From Xenorhabdus miraniensis (GTDB taxonomy: Bacteria > Pseudomonadota > Gammaproteobacteria > Enterobacterales > Enterobacteriaceae): 19,160 nucleotides of DNA. The notes beneath the pieces are model-generated. The model was not told the origin of the DNA and made no database searches. It worked only from the letters and a program-made list of their open reading frames with translations. This document shows positions 6,066 to 13,341 of the stretch, in pieces. Where the stretch lies: positions 1-19,160 of the forward strand of contig NZ_NITZ01000037.1 of assembly GCF_002632615.1 (NCBI RefSeq). The letters are read 5' to 3'. The stretch's first letter is position 1. Each line of letters starts with the position of its first letter. The position numbers and the translations under genes were made by a program.

Positions 6066-8824
6066 TGGATAATTTCAAGGCATTGCCTCGCCCCGGCAAC
6101 CTGAGCGAAGCGGATGAAGCGGCGATTTACCGGGCGAACCCGTCCATTATCGATTACCTGCCCTGGGTGGAATATCTGGACGATGGACAATGTTTATTGC
6201 TCGATGATGGCGTCTCCGTCGGCGCGTTCTACCGGATTGAACCGATGGCGACCGAAGGGCGGCCGGCTGAGCGGTTGATTGAAATCCGTGACCAACTGGA
6301 AGATGCCATTCAGGACAGTCTGGACGAGGAGGATATTTCCCCGTGGGTGGTGCAGTTTTTTTGTCAGGATGACGATGACCCGGCCGGTTATCTCACCACC
6401 CTGCGGGACTATGTCAAACCGTGGGCGCAGGGCACCGCCTTTACTGACGCTTTTCTGGCGGAATCAGCACGTCACCTGAACAGCATTGCCCGGCCGGAGG
6501 GGATATTTCAGGACAGCTTAATCACCGGGCAGCCGTGGCGGGGGCAGCAGCGCCAGACACGGATGGTGGTCTACCGTTGGTTGTCTGCGCATAAATCGAA
6601 GGCACACCCTCAGACCTTATTCTCAGTCGCTGCACTCAATCAGGTCTGCGAGCGACTGGTCTCCGCACTGGCCTCGGCGGGGATTGTGGCAACCCGGCAG
6701 GATGGCGGGCAGATCCACAGTTGGTTGCTGCGTCATTTTAATCCGGCGCCGGACTGGGGCATGGCAAAAGCCGATTTTTACCGAGCGGTGCGTTATGACC
6801 CCCCCACACCGCCGGATCTCCCGGTGAATAATGATTTTGCCGAAAGCCTGTGGTTTACCCCACCGGTGTCGGATCCCGAGAACGGCGTCTGGTGGTTTGA
6901 CGGCCTGCCGCATAAGGCGGTGCCGGTCGAACGCCTGCGCCGCCCGCCGGAGCCGGGCACCCTGACGGGAGAAGTGAAACGGGGGGATCATATCAATACC
7001 CTGATGGATATGCTGCCGGAAGGCACTGTGGTCACGCTGACCATTGTGGCGCAGGCACAGGATACCCTGGAAGACGATTTTACCCGGCTGGCAAAAAATG
7101 CGGTGGGGGAAAATACCGAATCCCTGCGTGTCCGCCAGGATGTACAGGCCGTGAAGGAATTACTAGGACGACGGCATAAACTGTACCGCAGTGCATTGAC
7201 TTTTCTGGTGCGCGGTCAGGATTTGGGTAATCTGAATCACCAAGTTCATCAGCTCTCCTCCACATTGCTGAGTGCCGGATTACAGCCTGTGCGGCCGGAA
7301 TTCAGTGTGTCACCGCTGAATGCCTACTTACGCGCCCTGCCGATGGGCTTTAATCCGCAGAAAGATAAAAAACACTGGTACAGCCGCCTGACGTGGGTTC
7401 AGCATCTGGCGGGACTCCTGCCGGTAACAGGGCGCTCAACCGGTACCGGGCATCCGGGTTTCAGCTTCTTTAACCGTGGCGGAGCCCCGCTGACCTTTGA
7501 TCCACTGAACAAGGGGGATCGCACCCAGAATGCCCACTTATTGCTGTTCGGTCCGACCGGCGCAGGCAAATCCGCGACCCTGTGTGCCTCGCTCATCCAA
7601 CTGATGGCGATCCATCGACCCCGTTTGTTTATTGTGGAAGCGGGGAACAGTTTTGGTTTGCTGGCCGATTACTATGAAAGTCTGGGGCTGACAGTCAATA
7701 AAATCGGCATCAGACCGGGCTGCTGTGTCAGTCTGGCCCTGTTTGCCGATGCGCATCAACTGCTGCAACTCAGCCCTAAACAATTGCGCATTGATGAAGC
7801 CGATATTCCGGAGACCGATGAAGCGCAGGAAGACGGCGATGAACAGCGTGATATTCTGGGGGAGATGGAAATTGCCGCCCGGCTGATGATCACCGGTGGT
7901 GAGAAAAAAGAAGAAGAGCGTCTGACCCGTTCTGACCGGGGGTTGATCCGTGAAGCCATTATGCTGGCTGCACAGACCAGCTATGAGGCCGGGCGTCAGA
8001 TGGTGGCTTCAGATTTACAGAATGCCCTCTATACCATCGCCCGCAATCACCGGCAGGATGAACATGGCCAGCCGCTAATCACCGCACACCGCCGGGCACG
8101 GGCCGATGAAATGGCCGGGGCCATGTCGATGTTTACGCAGGGTTTTGAAGGGGAACTGTTTAACCGACCCGGTACGCCGTGGCCGGAAGTGGATGTGACC
8201 CTGATTGATTTGGGCACACTGGCGCGCGAGAACTACTCGGCACAGATGGCACTGGCGATGGTGTCACTGATTAACCAAGTCAATAATCTGGCCGAACGCG
8301 ACCAGTATCAGGACAGAGAGCTGCAACTGGTGATTGACGAAGGCCATATCACCACCACCAACCCGCTGCTTTCCCCTTATATGACTAAAGTCGTCAAGAT
8401 GTGGCGTAAACTGGGGGCCTGGCTGTGGCTGGCGACACAAAACCTGGCCGATTACCCGGATACGGCTGAAAAAATGCTGAATATGGCCGAATGGTGGCTG
8501 TGCCTGACCATGCCCCCGGATGAAGTGGAGCAAATCGCCCGGTTCAAAAAACTGACCGAAGAGCAAAAAGCGGTGCTGCTCTCTGCCAGTAAATTGCCCC
8601 GTTGCTATACCGAAGGGGTGGTGTTGGCGAAAAAAATCGAAGCGCTGTTCCGGGTCGTGCCCCCGAGTCTCTATCTGGCACTGGGGATGACGGAAAAAGA
8701 AGAAAAAGCCGAACGGCGGGCGTTAATGCGTGAGCATCAGTGCAGTGAACTGGAAGCGGCGGTGTTGGTTGCCAGAAAAATGGATGTTGAGCGGGGATTA
8801 CGGATTGATCCTGATTTTGCATGA
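6065..8824 (+). CDS. TIGR03744-family conjugative transfer ATPase (PFL_4706-type, VirB4/TraC-like)
   Basis: A 919-aa cytoplasmic ATPase that powers pilus and channel assembly. The Walker A loop GPTGAGKS is at residues 496-503 and the Walker B segment LQLVIDEGH at 753-761. A later TQNLADYPDT motif fits the conserved Gln/Arg region of VirB4 ATPases. Residues about 20-450 form the family-specific N-terminal domain (DYLPWVEYLDDGQCLLLDDG onwards). Length is normal for the family and the frame is intact. GGAGG upstream gives a strong ribosome binding site. It is the last gene before the cargo; the next conjugation gene begins only at 18490. Confidence 0.93.
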   Translation: MDNFKALPRPGNLSEADEAAIYRANPSIIDYLPWVEYLDDGQCLLLDDGVSVGAFYRIEPMATEGRPAERLIEIRDQLEDAIQDSLDEEDISPWVVQFFCQDDDDPAGYLTTLRDYVKPWAQGTAFTDAFLAESARHLNSIARPEGIFQDSLITGQPWRGQQRQTRMVVYRWLSAHKSKAHPQTLFSVAALNQVCERLVSALASAGIVATRQDGGQIHSWLLRHFNPAPDWGMAKADFYRAVRYDPPTPPDLPVNNDFAESLWFTPPVSDPENGVWWFDGLPHKAVPVERLRRPPEPGTLTGEVKRGDHINTLMDMLPEGTVVTLTIVAQAQDTLEDDFTRLAKNAVGENTESLRVRQDVQAVKELLGRRHKLYRSALTFLVRGQDLGNLNHQVHQLSSTLLSAGLQPVRPEFSVSPLNAYLRALPMGFNPQKDKKHWYSRLTWVQHLAGLLPVTGRSTGTGHPGFSFFNRGGAPLTFDPLNKGDRTQNAHLLLFGPTGAGKSATLCASLIQLMAIHRPRLFIVEAGNSFGLLADYYESLGLTVNKIGIRPGCCVSLALFADAHQLLQLSPKQLRIDEADIPETDEAQEDGDEQRDILGEMEIAARLMITGGEKKEEERLTRSDRGLIREAIMLAAQTSYEAGRQMVASDLQNALYTIARNHRQDEHGQPLITAHRRARADEMAGAMSMFTQGFEGELFNRPGTPWPEVDVTLIDLGTLARENYSAQMALAMVSLINQVNNLAERDQYQDRELQLVIDEGHITTTNPLLSPYMTKVVKMWRKLGAWLWLATQNLADYPDTAEKMLNMAEWWLCLTMPPDEVEQIARFKKLTEEQKAVLLSASKLPRCYTEGVVLAKKIEALFRVVPPSLYLALGMTEKEEKAERRALMREHQCSELEAAVLVARKMDVERGLRIDPDFA

Positions 8825-9120
8825 ATGCTGACAGTAATCACTGACAAAATATCTCGAAGTATTGGTGCGATATTGGAATATATGTTACGCGAAAACTATT
8901 TTTAGTTACTGCTACAATACCGCATAAACTTAGGAAAATATTTTTAAGTAGTAATAATTGCTGGGTCTCCTTTATTTATTTCCAATGAAAAAATTAACGC
9001 GTATGTTTGGTTGTTAATACAAATCATCTTAATTTATTCTTTTTGAAAATAAATTAAAATATCCAATAGATATTTTTATTAAATATCAAACCGTCATGAA
9101 AATATTATTAAGGTGAGAAA
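8825..9120. promoter_or_regulatory. AT-rich intergenic region at the cargo boundary, candidate promoter
   Basis: No credible gene is seen in these 296 bases. Composition falls sharply from the GC-rich ATPase to strongly AT-rich DNA, so the left junction of the inserted cargo probably lies here. A possible plus-strand promoter is TTGTTA at 9011-9016, an 18-base spacer, and TATTCT at 9035-9040; the match is modest and AT-richness makes chance matches likely. AAGGTGAG, a few bases before 9121, is the binding site of the next gene. No direct repeat, att-like site or tRNA fragment was recognised. Confidence 0.35.
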
Positions 9121-10227
9121 ATGGATTATAAATTTGAAAAAAAACGTAAGCGTGAAGAAGATATGAAACGTTTTGAAGAGATTACAGAACTAGGATATCC
9201 TGAGATATTGATTGCCATTGATGAGGAGATAAAATACAACGAAAAAAACATCAGGGATATTACTGTTTATTTGGAAAATAATAAAAACACCTTAATAGAG
9301 GATGTAATCGATTCTGAGCTATTAGAAATAGAGTACAACCGTGATTGTATAGAATTCAATAAAATTGCTAAAGAACTCAAATATTGTCTACAAATAAAAA
9401 AAGCCACTCCTGAAGATCGTAAGATTTGTGCTGAGATTTTAGATGAATATAATAAATGGTATGATGTTAAAATTAAGAAATTTGTAGAAACTTTATTTTT
9501 GGAAAAAATCATATCAGAAAAACAAGGAAAAAAAAGTGACTTATATTCAAAATTTCCAACGGAAGAAGAAATACGTTTTGTATTAAGTCATCCAATTACA
9601 GCTAAAGCAATTGGAGAATTTAAACGTGGAGAGAAGAATATTACAACCAATGCAATACGCTTTTCAACACAAGGAAAAGGCGATTATATATTGGCTCCCA
9701 AATTCCGTGCTATTTTTGAAGCCAGAGGTAGCGAGGTAAATGCCTTCCGTCATGCTGTTTGGATATCAACTATCGCGGCTCAATATGGTGAAGAAATAGC
9801 GCAACACATAGGTAACGCACATGAAGGATTATGGGGAAAAATGCCTGAGAAATTTTATAAAAAGATTGATTTAAATAAGAGAATTTTTGATGACATGGAA
9901 CAAGCAGACAGTGCAGTTGATATTCTTAATAATCAAATAGCACGCGAGCTCGGAGCGAAAGCTGGTTCAAAATCAATGAAACAACTTTCGCTGGGGGCAC
10001 TAGATTATTTTTATCATCACGGCTTATATGTTTTCACTAATTATGAATTAGACCTAGAAAATAGCGATGAAAACGATGTTGCTTACTCGATAGAGATAGG
10101 AAAACGAAAAATCACCGATAAGCAATATAATTATATGAGAAATTTGTTTAACCAATTAGATGATAACGGAATGTTACCTTCAGGATTTGAATTAGATTCT
10201 ACAGGTAAAATAACTCCGATTAAATAA
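9121..10227 (+). CDS. unrecognised AT-rich cargo protein with NAFRHAVW...AHEG...NN signature (putative toxin/hydrolase)
   Basis: A 368-aa protein without signal peptide or membrane segment. Residues 1-130 are highly charged and mostly helical, probably a coiled coil. Residues 150-305 hold a compact set of conserved-looking motifs: HPITAKAIGEFKRG (157-170), NAFRHAVW (207-214), AHEG (233-236), D263/D267 followed by NN (270-271), and GALDYFYHHG (292-301). NAFRHAxW, AHE and DxxNN together resemble a domain (DUF6973-like, from memory) found in polymorphic toxin-type proteins; the His, Glu and Asp residues could bind a metal. That link is tentative. The gene is far more AT-rich than the ICE backbone and is convergent with the immunity genes. 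It may be an independent effector or a defence gene. Confidence 0.6.
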   Translation: MDYKFEKKRKREEDMKRFEEITELGYPEILIAIDEEIKYNEKNIRDITVYLENNKNTLIEDVIDSELLEIEYNRDCIEFNKIAKELKYCLQIKKATPEDRKICAEILDEYNKWYDVKIKKFVETLFLEKIISEKQGKKSDLYSKFPTEEEIRFVLSHPITAKAIGEFKRGEKNITTNAIRFSTQGKGDYILAPKFRAIFEARGSEVNAFRHAVWISTIAAQYGEEIAQHIGNAHEGLWGKMPEKFYKKIDLNKRIFDDMEQADSAVDILNNQIARELGAKAGSKSMKQLSLGALDYFYHHGLYVFTNYELDLENSDENDVAYSIEIGKRKITDKQYNYMRNLFNQLDDNGMLPSGFELDSTGKITPIK

Positions 10228-10308
10228 AATGGTCTATCGCATTTAATCAAAGTGGGCGACTGTTAGATCAAGTTTGAATTACCACATATAACTCTAATAT
10301 AATAAGAT

Positions 10309-10332
10309 AAGTGGCTATTTATACAGCCACTT
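10309..10332. terminator. hairpin between convergent genes, possible terminator
   Basis: A perfect 8-bp stem (AAGTGGCT / AGCCACTT) with an 8-base loop lies between the convergent 368-aa gene and the second immunity gene. It is the homologue of the hairpin behind the first immunity gene, but lacks that copy's long T-run on the minus strand. It could end minus-strand transcription weakly and serve both directions. Confidence 0.45.
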
Positions 10333-10365
10333 TAATTAACTGGTAAATATAAAGTAAATAGGAAA

Positions 10366-11001
10366 TTAAATTTCCTGAATATCTGGATCGGCGAATTGAC
10401 GAAGAATGTCGAGGTGAATGTGCATATCTAATTTACTGACATTTTCAAGTTTGATTTCGCCGCCTAAAATAATGGCAGGTTCAAAACCAAATATTTCGTT
10501 CTCACCTAATGGTCCATATTTATCAACGGCGCGAGAAAAAATACTTGCTTTTGTACCACCTTTTAAATCAAAATTATCAGGTGATTTTATTCCAAAGAAA
10601 GAGGATATTTCTTGGTCTAGCTTTTTCTTTTCTTTCTTGTATGCTCTTTTTTTAGAGTAATTGATAGAGTTAAAAATACAAGATATTGTTAAATTAATTC
10701 CGGTTTGTTCGCCGCAAAGATAAAGTTTACCAAAACCACTTCTGGCGATGACGTGGTAAGAATCCATGGATTCGAATGGGGTATCTTCCAGCCAGATATC
10801 AACGATATCTTCATAGTCATCGGGGTTGACAATACTAAATAACCCATCTTTATAGCTGTTCCAGCCTTCATGTTTCCAATAATATAATAATTGCCCAGGC
10901 AGTTTTCCCAGCCATTTATCTATGGCTTCGTCAGGGACTGCTCTGTGTTGAGTGGCCTCTCCCATTTTTTCAATATAATACTCAAAAAACTCGTCACGCA
11001 T
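10366..11001 (-). CDS. Tdi1-type immunity protein (GAD-like + DUF1851), second copy
   Basis: A 211-aa cytoplasmic protein. The N-terminal half (DKWLGKLPGQLLYYWKHEGW...FSIVNPDDYEDIV) is the GAD-like domain, and the C-terminal end (KLDMHIHLDILRQFADPDI) is the DUF1851/Tdi1 C-terminal domain. This pairing is known from immunity proteins against Tde-type T6SS DNases. The start is set at 11001 (AAGGGG seven bases upstream, same as the paralogue); the open frame runs to 11031 through a TTG, but without support. It differs from the first copy at roughly 48 of 211 residues. A terminator lies just upstream, so it may need its own promoter or read-through. It may neutralise a toxin no longer present here, or broaden protection. 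Confidence 0.85.
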   Translation of the reverse strand: MRDEFFEYYIEKMGEATQHRAVPDEAIDKWLGKLPGQLLYYWKHEGWNSYKDGLFSIVNPDDYEDIVDIWLEDTPFESMDSYHVIARSGFGKLYLCGEQTGINLTISCIFNSINYSKKRAYKKEKKKLDQEISSFFGIKSPDNFDLKGGTKASIFSRAVDKYGPLGENEIFGFEPAIILGGEIKLENVSKLDMHIHLDILRQFADPDIQEI

Positions 11002-11005
11002 TATT

Positions 11006-11029
11006 TTTCCCCTTACCACGGCACAATTC
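11006..11029 (-). pseudogene. relic of a toxin C-terminus upstream of the second immunity gene
   Basis: Read on the minus strand, these eight codons give ELCRGKGK, identical to residues 405-412 of the neighbouring Ntox15 toxin. Four of the eight codons differ from the toxin gene and all four changes are synonymous (gag/gaa, tta/ttg, tgt/tgc, cgg/cgt). The frame then breaks because one A is missing in the following A-run. This looks like the tail of a second, diverged toxin gene that once sat before this immunity gene. The AAGGGG part also serves as ribosome binding site, which alone could preserve it, but not the codons before it. Confidence 0.65.
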
Positions 11030-11033
11030 AAAT

Positions 11034-11064
11034 ATAAAAAAAGTGGCTATTTAGACAACCACTT
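11034..11064 (-). terminator. rho-independent terminator after the first immunity gene
   Basis: On the minus strand AAGTGGTT, an 8-base loop and AGCCACTT form an 8-bp stem (one G-U pair), directly continued by a run of seven or more T (plus strand A-run at 11034-11042). It lies about 34 bases beyond the stop at 11098. It should end most transcripts of the tssF-to-immunity operon before the second immunity gene. Confidence 0.75.
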
Positions 11065-11097
11065 TAATCAATAGGTAAATATAAAATAAATAGAAAG

Positions 11098-11733
11098 TTA
11101 AATTTCAAAAATATCAGGATCAGATAATTGTCGTAAGATATCAAGGTGGATATGCATATCCAATTTTCTAACATTTTCAAGTTTAATTTCGCCACCTAAA
11201 ACAATGGCAGGTTCAAAACCAAATATTTCGTGCTCTCCTAATAGGCCGTATTTTTCTACAGCCTTGGCAAAAATACCTGTTTTTGTGTTGCCTTTTAAAT
11301 CAATATCGGCGATTGATTTCACAGCAAAAAAAGAAGATATGTCGCGATCTAATTCTTTCTTTTCTTTTTTTAAAGCTCTTTTTGGAGAATAAAAAAAGGT
11401 ATTAAAAACACAATCAAGTGTTAAATTAATTCCGGTTTGTTCGCCACAGAGGTAAAGTTTACCAAAACCACTTCTGGCAATGGCATGGTAAGTATCTGTT
11501 GATTCAAATGGGGTATCTTCTAACCACATATCAACAATATCTTCATAATCATCGGGATTGACAATACTAAACATACCATCTTGATAACTATTCCAGCCTT
11601 CATTTTTCCAATAATATAATAATTGCCCTGGGACTTTCCCCCCCCATTTATCTATAGATTCAGATGATACAGGCCTATGTTGGGTTGCTTCTCCCAAATC
11701 ATCAATGAAGCACTCAAAAAATTCGTCTCGCAT
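11098..11733 (-). CDS. Tdi1-type immunity protein (GAD-like + DUF1851), cognate copy
   Basis: A 211-aa cytoplasmic protein with the same two-part build as its downstream paralogue: GAD-like region with KVPGQLLYYWKNEGW and FSIVNPDDYEDIV, then a C-terminal DUF1851 region with EIFGFEPAIVLGGEIKLENV and LDMHIHLDILRQ. The family covers immunity proteins of Tde-type DNase effectors. Its ATG overlaps the toxin stop by one base (TAATG), and its ribosome binding site AAGGGG lies inside the last toxin codons, so toxin and antidote translation are coupled. That and adjacency make it the probable cognate immunity of the Ntox15 effector. The gene is about 30-35% GC, much lower than vgrG. Confidence 0.87.
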   Translation of the reverse strand: MRDEFFECFIDDLGEATQHRPVSSESIDKWGGKVPGQLLYYWKNEGWNSYQDGMFSIVNPDDYEDIVDMWLEDTPFESTDTYHAIARSGFGKLYLCGEQTGINLTLDCVFNTFFYSPKRALKKEKKELDRDISSFFAVKSIADIDLKGNTKTGIFAKAVEKYGLLGEHEIFGFEPAIVLGGEIKLENVRKLDMHIHLDILRQLSDPDIFEI

Positions 11734-12974
11734 TATTTTTTCCCCTTACCCCGACATAACTCTAATTGAACGTTCATTTTAGCGTCACCTAACCCGCTGT
11801 CAATTGCCTCTTTAGCAGCATTATCTAATGATTTTATTCGTTTTCCTCTCCAACTACCTCCTATGGCACTATTAATTCCAGTATCACCCATCTTCTTAGG
11901 TGCATATTGACCATAACCACCTGCGACCATATCTGGTTCGTGCAATGCAGCCAATCCATCGAATATCTCGTCTGCTTTGTTTTGTGATATTTTTTTAGCT
12001 TCTTTTACTGAGGTTCCTTTTTTTATCTGGCTGTTAAATATATTTATTTTTATTTCACCTTTCGCACTGTCTCTAAAATCTTCTTGTGCTTTCCCAGCCA
12101 AACTATTTCGCTTATTCTTCTTATAAGAATCTCGTGCGAATTTGAACTCTTCAGGCGACATATTATTAATCGCATCCTGCTGTCTGCGCAGTTGTGCAGA
12201 ATATTCTTTCAAAAATGCCTGACGCTCTTTTTCTGTTTTTAATCGCTTATAGCGTTTGCTGTTATAAGGACTAAAACACGGGACTTTAGTTTTTTTAGCG
12301 CCCTTAACTTTCCCACCTTTTTGCTCTGGCTCGTTAGGCTTGCCTGTGCTTTCTTTCGATTTTTCAACCTTATTAACCGTTTTTTTCTTTCCCTCTTTAG
12401 CGGTCACTTTTTCAATGGCTTTCCCGATATTCTTAACGCCCCCGACGATCCCTTTAACGACACTTTTAACCGCTCCTTTCGGGTTCAAATCAGCCAGTAA
12501 TGCACCGGTCTCCTGATCTGAATTGTCTAATGTCACCCGGAGGTCATCAAACTTGTCGGTGGCAGTACTTTTTCTGGTTTCTTCCGCGGCTTCCGATAAC
12601 ACCCTGGCCTGTTCTTTATTGCCAAGAATATCATGCCATCTGGCTGCATCTTCCATATCACGCGCTGCTTCCATTTTGGCCGCAGGGTATGCAAGTTCCG
12701 CAAGATCCACCCCAAAATTCCAGGTATCTTTTGCTGCACCTTTCCCCATTTCAACGGCGCTTTCATACACCTGGTCGGCAAAACTCTGTTCGTTCTGTGT
12801 GCCGGATTTGAGTACCGGACTCGCTTCAGCAGGGACTGTAGTAACCTGTGGTGGCTGACCGACAATTTCACCGAGGGTATTGCCTTCTCCCGTTGCCGCA
12901 TCATTGCGTGCCTTTTTTTCCAGCAAAGGCTTATCGCTCACCGTCAGCGGTGTTTTTTGGTTTTTTTTGGCCAT
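11733..12974 (-). CDS. T6SS effector with C-terminal Ntox15 (Tde1-like) DNase domain
   Basis: A 413-aa modular toxin. Residues 1-65 are polar and disordered; 65-190 are helical, with a Gly-rich stretch KGIVGGVKNIGKA (174-186) that may interact with membrane or adaptor. A Lys-rich linker (190-230) follows. The toxin domain begins near VPCF (231-234) and contains ALHEPDMVAGG with the HxxD motif (H345, D348) and GINSAIGGSW (366-375), hallmarks of Ntox15, the nuclease domain of Agrobacterium Tde effectors. It would degrade DNA in a rival cell after T6SS delivery. The PAAR-like gene's stop codon forms part of its SD (TAAGGAA). GC drops from about 50% to below 40% towards the toxin domain, which suggests a swapped toxin module. 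Confidence 0.87.
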   Translation of the reverse strand: MAKKNQKTPLTVSDKPLLEKKARNDAATGEGNTLGEIVGQPPQVTTVPAEASPVLKSGTQNEQSFADQVYESAVEMGKGAAKDTWNFGVDLAELAYPAAKMEAARDMEDAARWHDILGNKEQARVLSEAAEETRKSTATDKFDDLRVTLDNSDQETGALLADLNPKGAVKSVVKGIVGGVKNIGKAIEKVTAKEGKKKTVNKVEKSKESTGKPNEPEQKGGKVKGAKKTKVPCFSPYNSKRYKRLKTEKERQAFLKEYSAQLRRQQDAINNMSPEEFKFARDSYKKNKRNSLAGKAQEDFRDSAKGEIKINIFNSQIKKGTSVKEAKKISQNKADEIFDGLAALHEPDMVAGGYGQYAPKKMGDTGINSAIGGSWRGKRIKSLDNAAKEAIDSGLGDAKMNVQLELCRGKGKK

Positions 12975-12984
12975 CGCCGTTTCC

Positions 12985-13341
12985 TTATGCGCCGTTCATC
13001 CAGAATTTATCCCCATGCCGCAGCAGCAGTTTGTTGCCTGCCCGGACACTTTTTGAGTGTTCTTTCGGGTGGCACTTGCCTCCCACGGTGCCGCTTTTGA
13101 TGCCATTAGCAACGCCGGGCTGATCGCCCAGTGTCTGTGGCACAAAACTTTGGGCGAAGACCACCACAGGTTTGCCATTTGCCCGCACGGATTTGATTGG
13201 TACAGAGCTGTCTGCCAGTTTGGCCACCACCGGATAGGGAATGGGTGGCGTTGATGAACCCATCGGCGTTTTGCACACGTCAGGTACAATACTGACGACC
13301 ATCCATTGCGTTGCTGTCCGGGCGAAATAGTTATCAGCCAT
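12985..13341 (-). CDS. DUF4150 PAAR-like spike-tip protein
   Basis: A 118-aa protein of the DUF4150 family, a PAAR-like cone that caps the VgrG spike and carries effectors. Landmarks are PDVCKTPMG, PIPYPVVAKLADSS, FAQSFVPQTLGDQPGV, GIKSGTVGGKCHPKEHSKSV and RHGDKFWMN. It is a stand-alone tip and is not fused to the toxin; the toxin gene follows after 10 bases. The start at 13341 is chosen over the in-frame extension to 13404 because MADNYFARTATQWMV is the normal N-terminus and the ATG overlaps the DUF2169 stop (ATGGCTGA). In Agrobacterium the comparable order vgrG, DUF2169, DUF4150, tde2, tdi2 is known, which supports the assignment. Confidence 0.9.
   Translation of the reverse strand: MADNYFARTATQWMVVSIVPDVCKTPMGSSTPPIPYPVVAKLADSSVPIKSVRANGKPVVVFAQSFVPQTLGDQPGVANGIKSGTVGGKCHPKEHSKSVRAGNKLLLRHGDKFWMNGA

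Larger units (their letters stand above)
10309..11772. repeat. diverged tandem direct repeat, 732-base period (immunity gene plus flanks)
   Basis: The segments starting at 10309 and 11041 align with a constant offset of 732 bases. Each holds the hairpin, the same intergenic stretch, a 211-codon immunity gene and the ribosome binding site. The similarity extends past the start codon into the 3' end of the toxin gene (about 11733-11765), matched by bases 11002-11032 in the other copy. The encoded proteins are about three-quarters identical by eye, so the copies are old or came separately. Confidence 0.85.

Noticed and set aside
12633..13100. 155-aa plus-strand ORF
   Set aside because: It is antisense to the effector and PAAR-like genes and has no recognisable domain.
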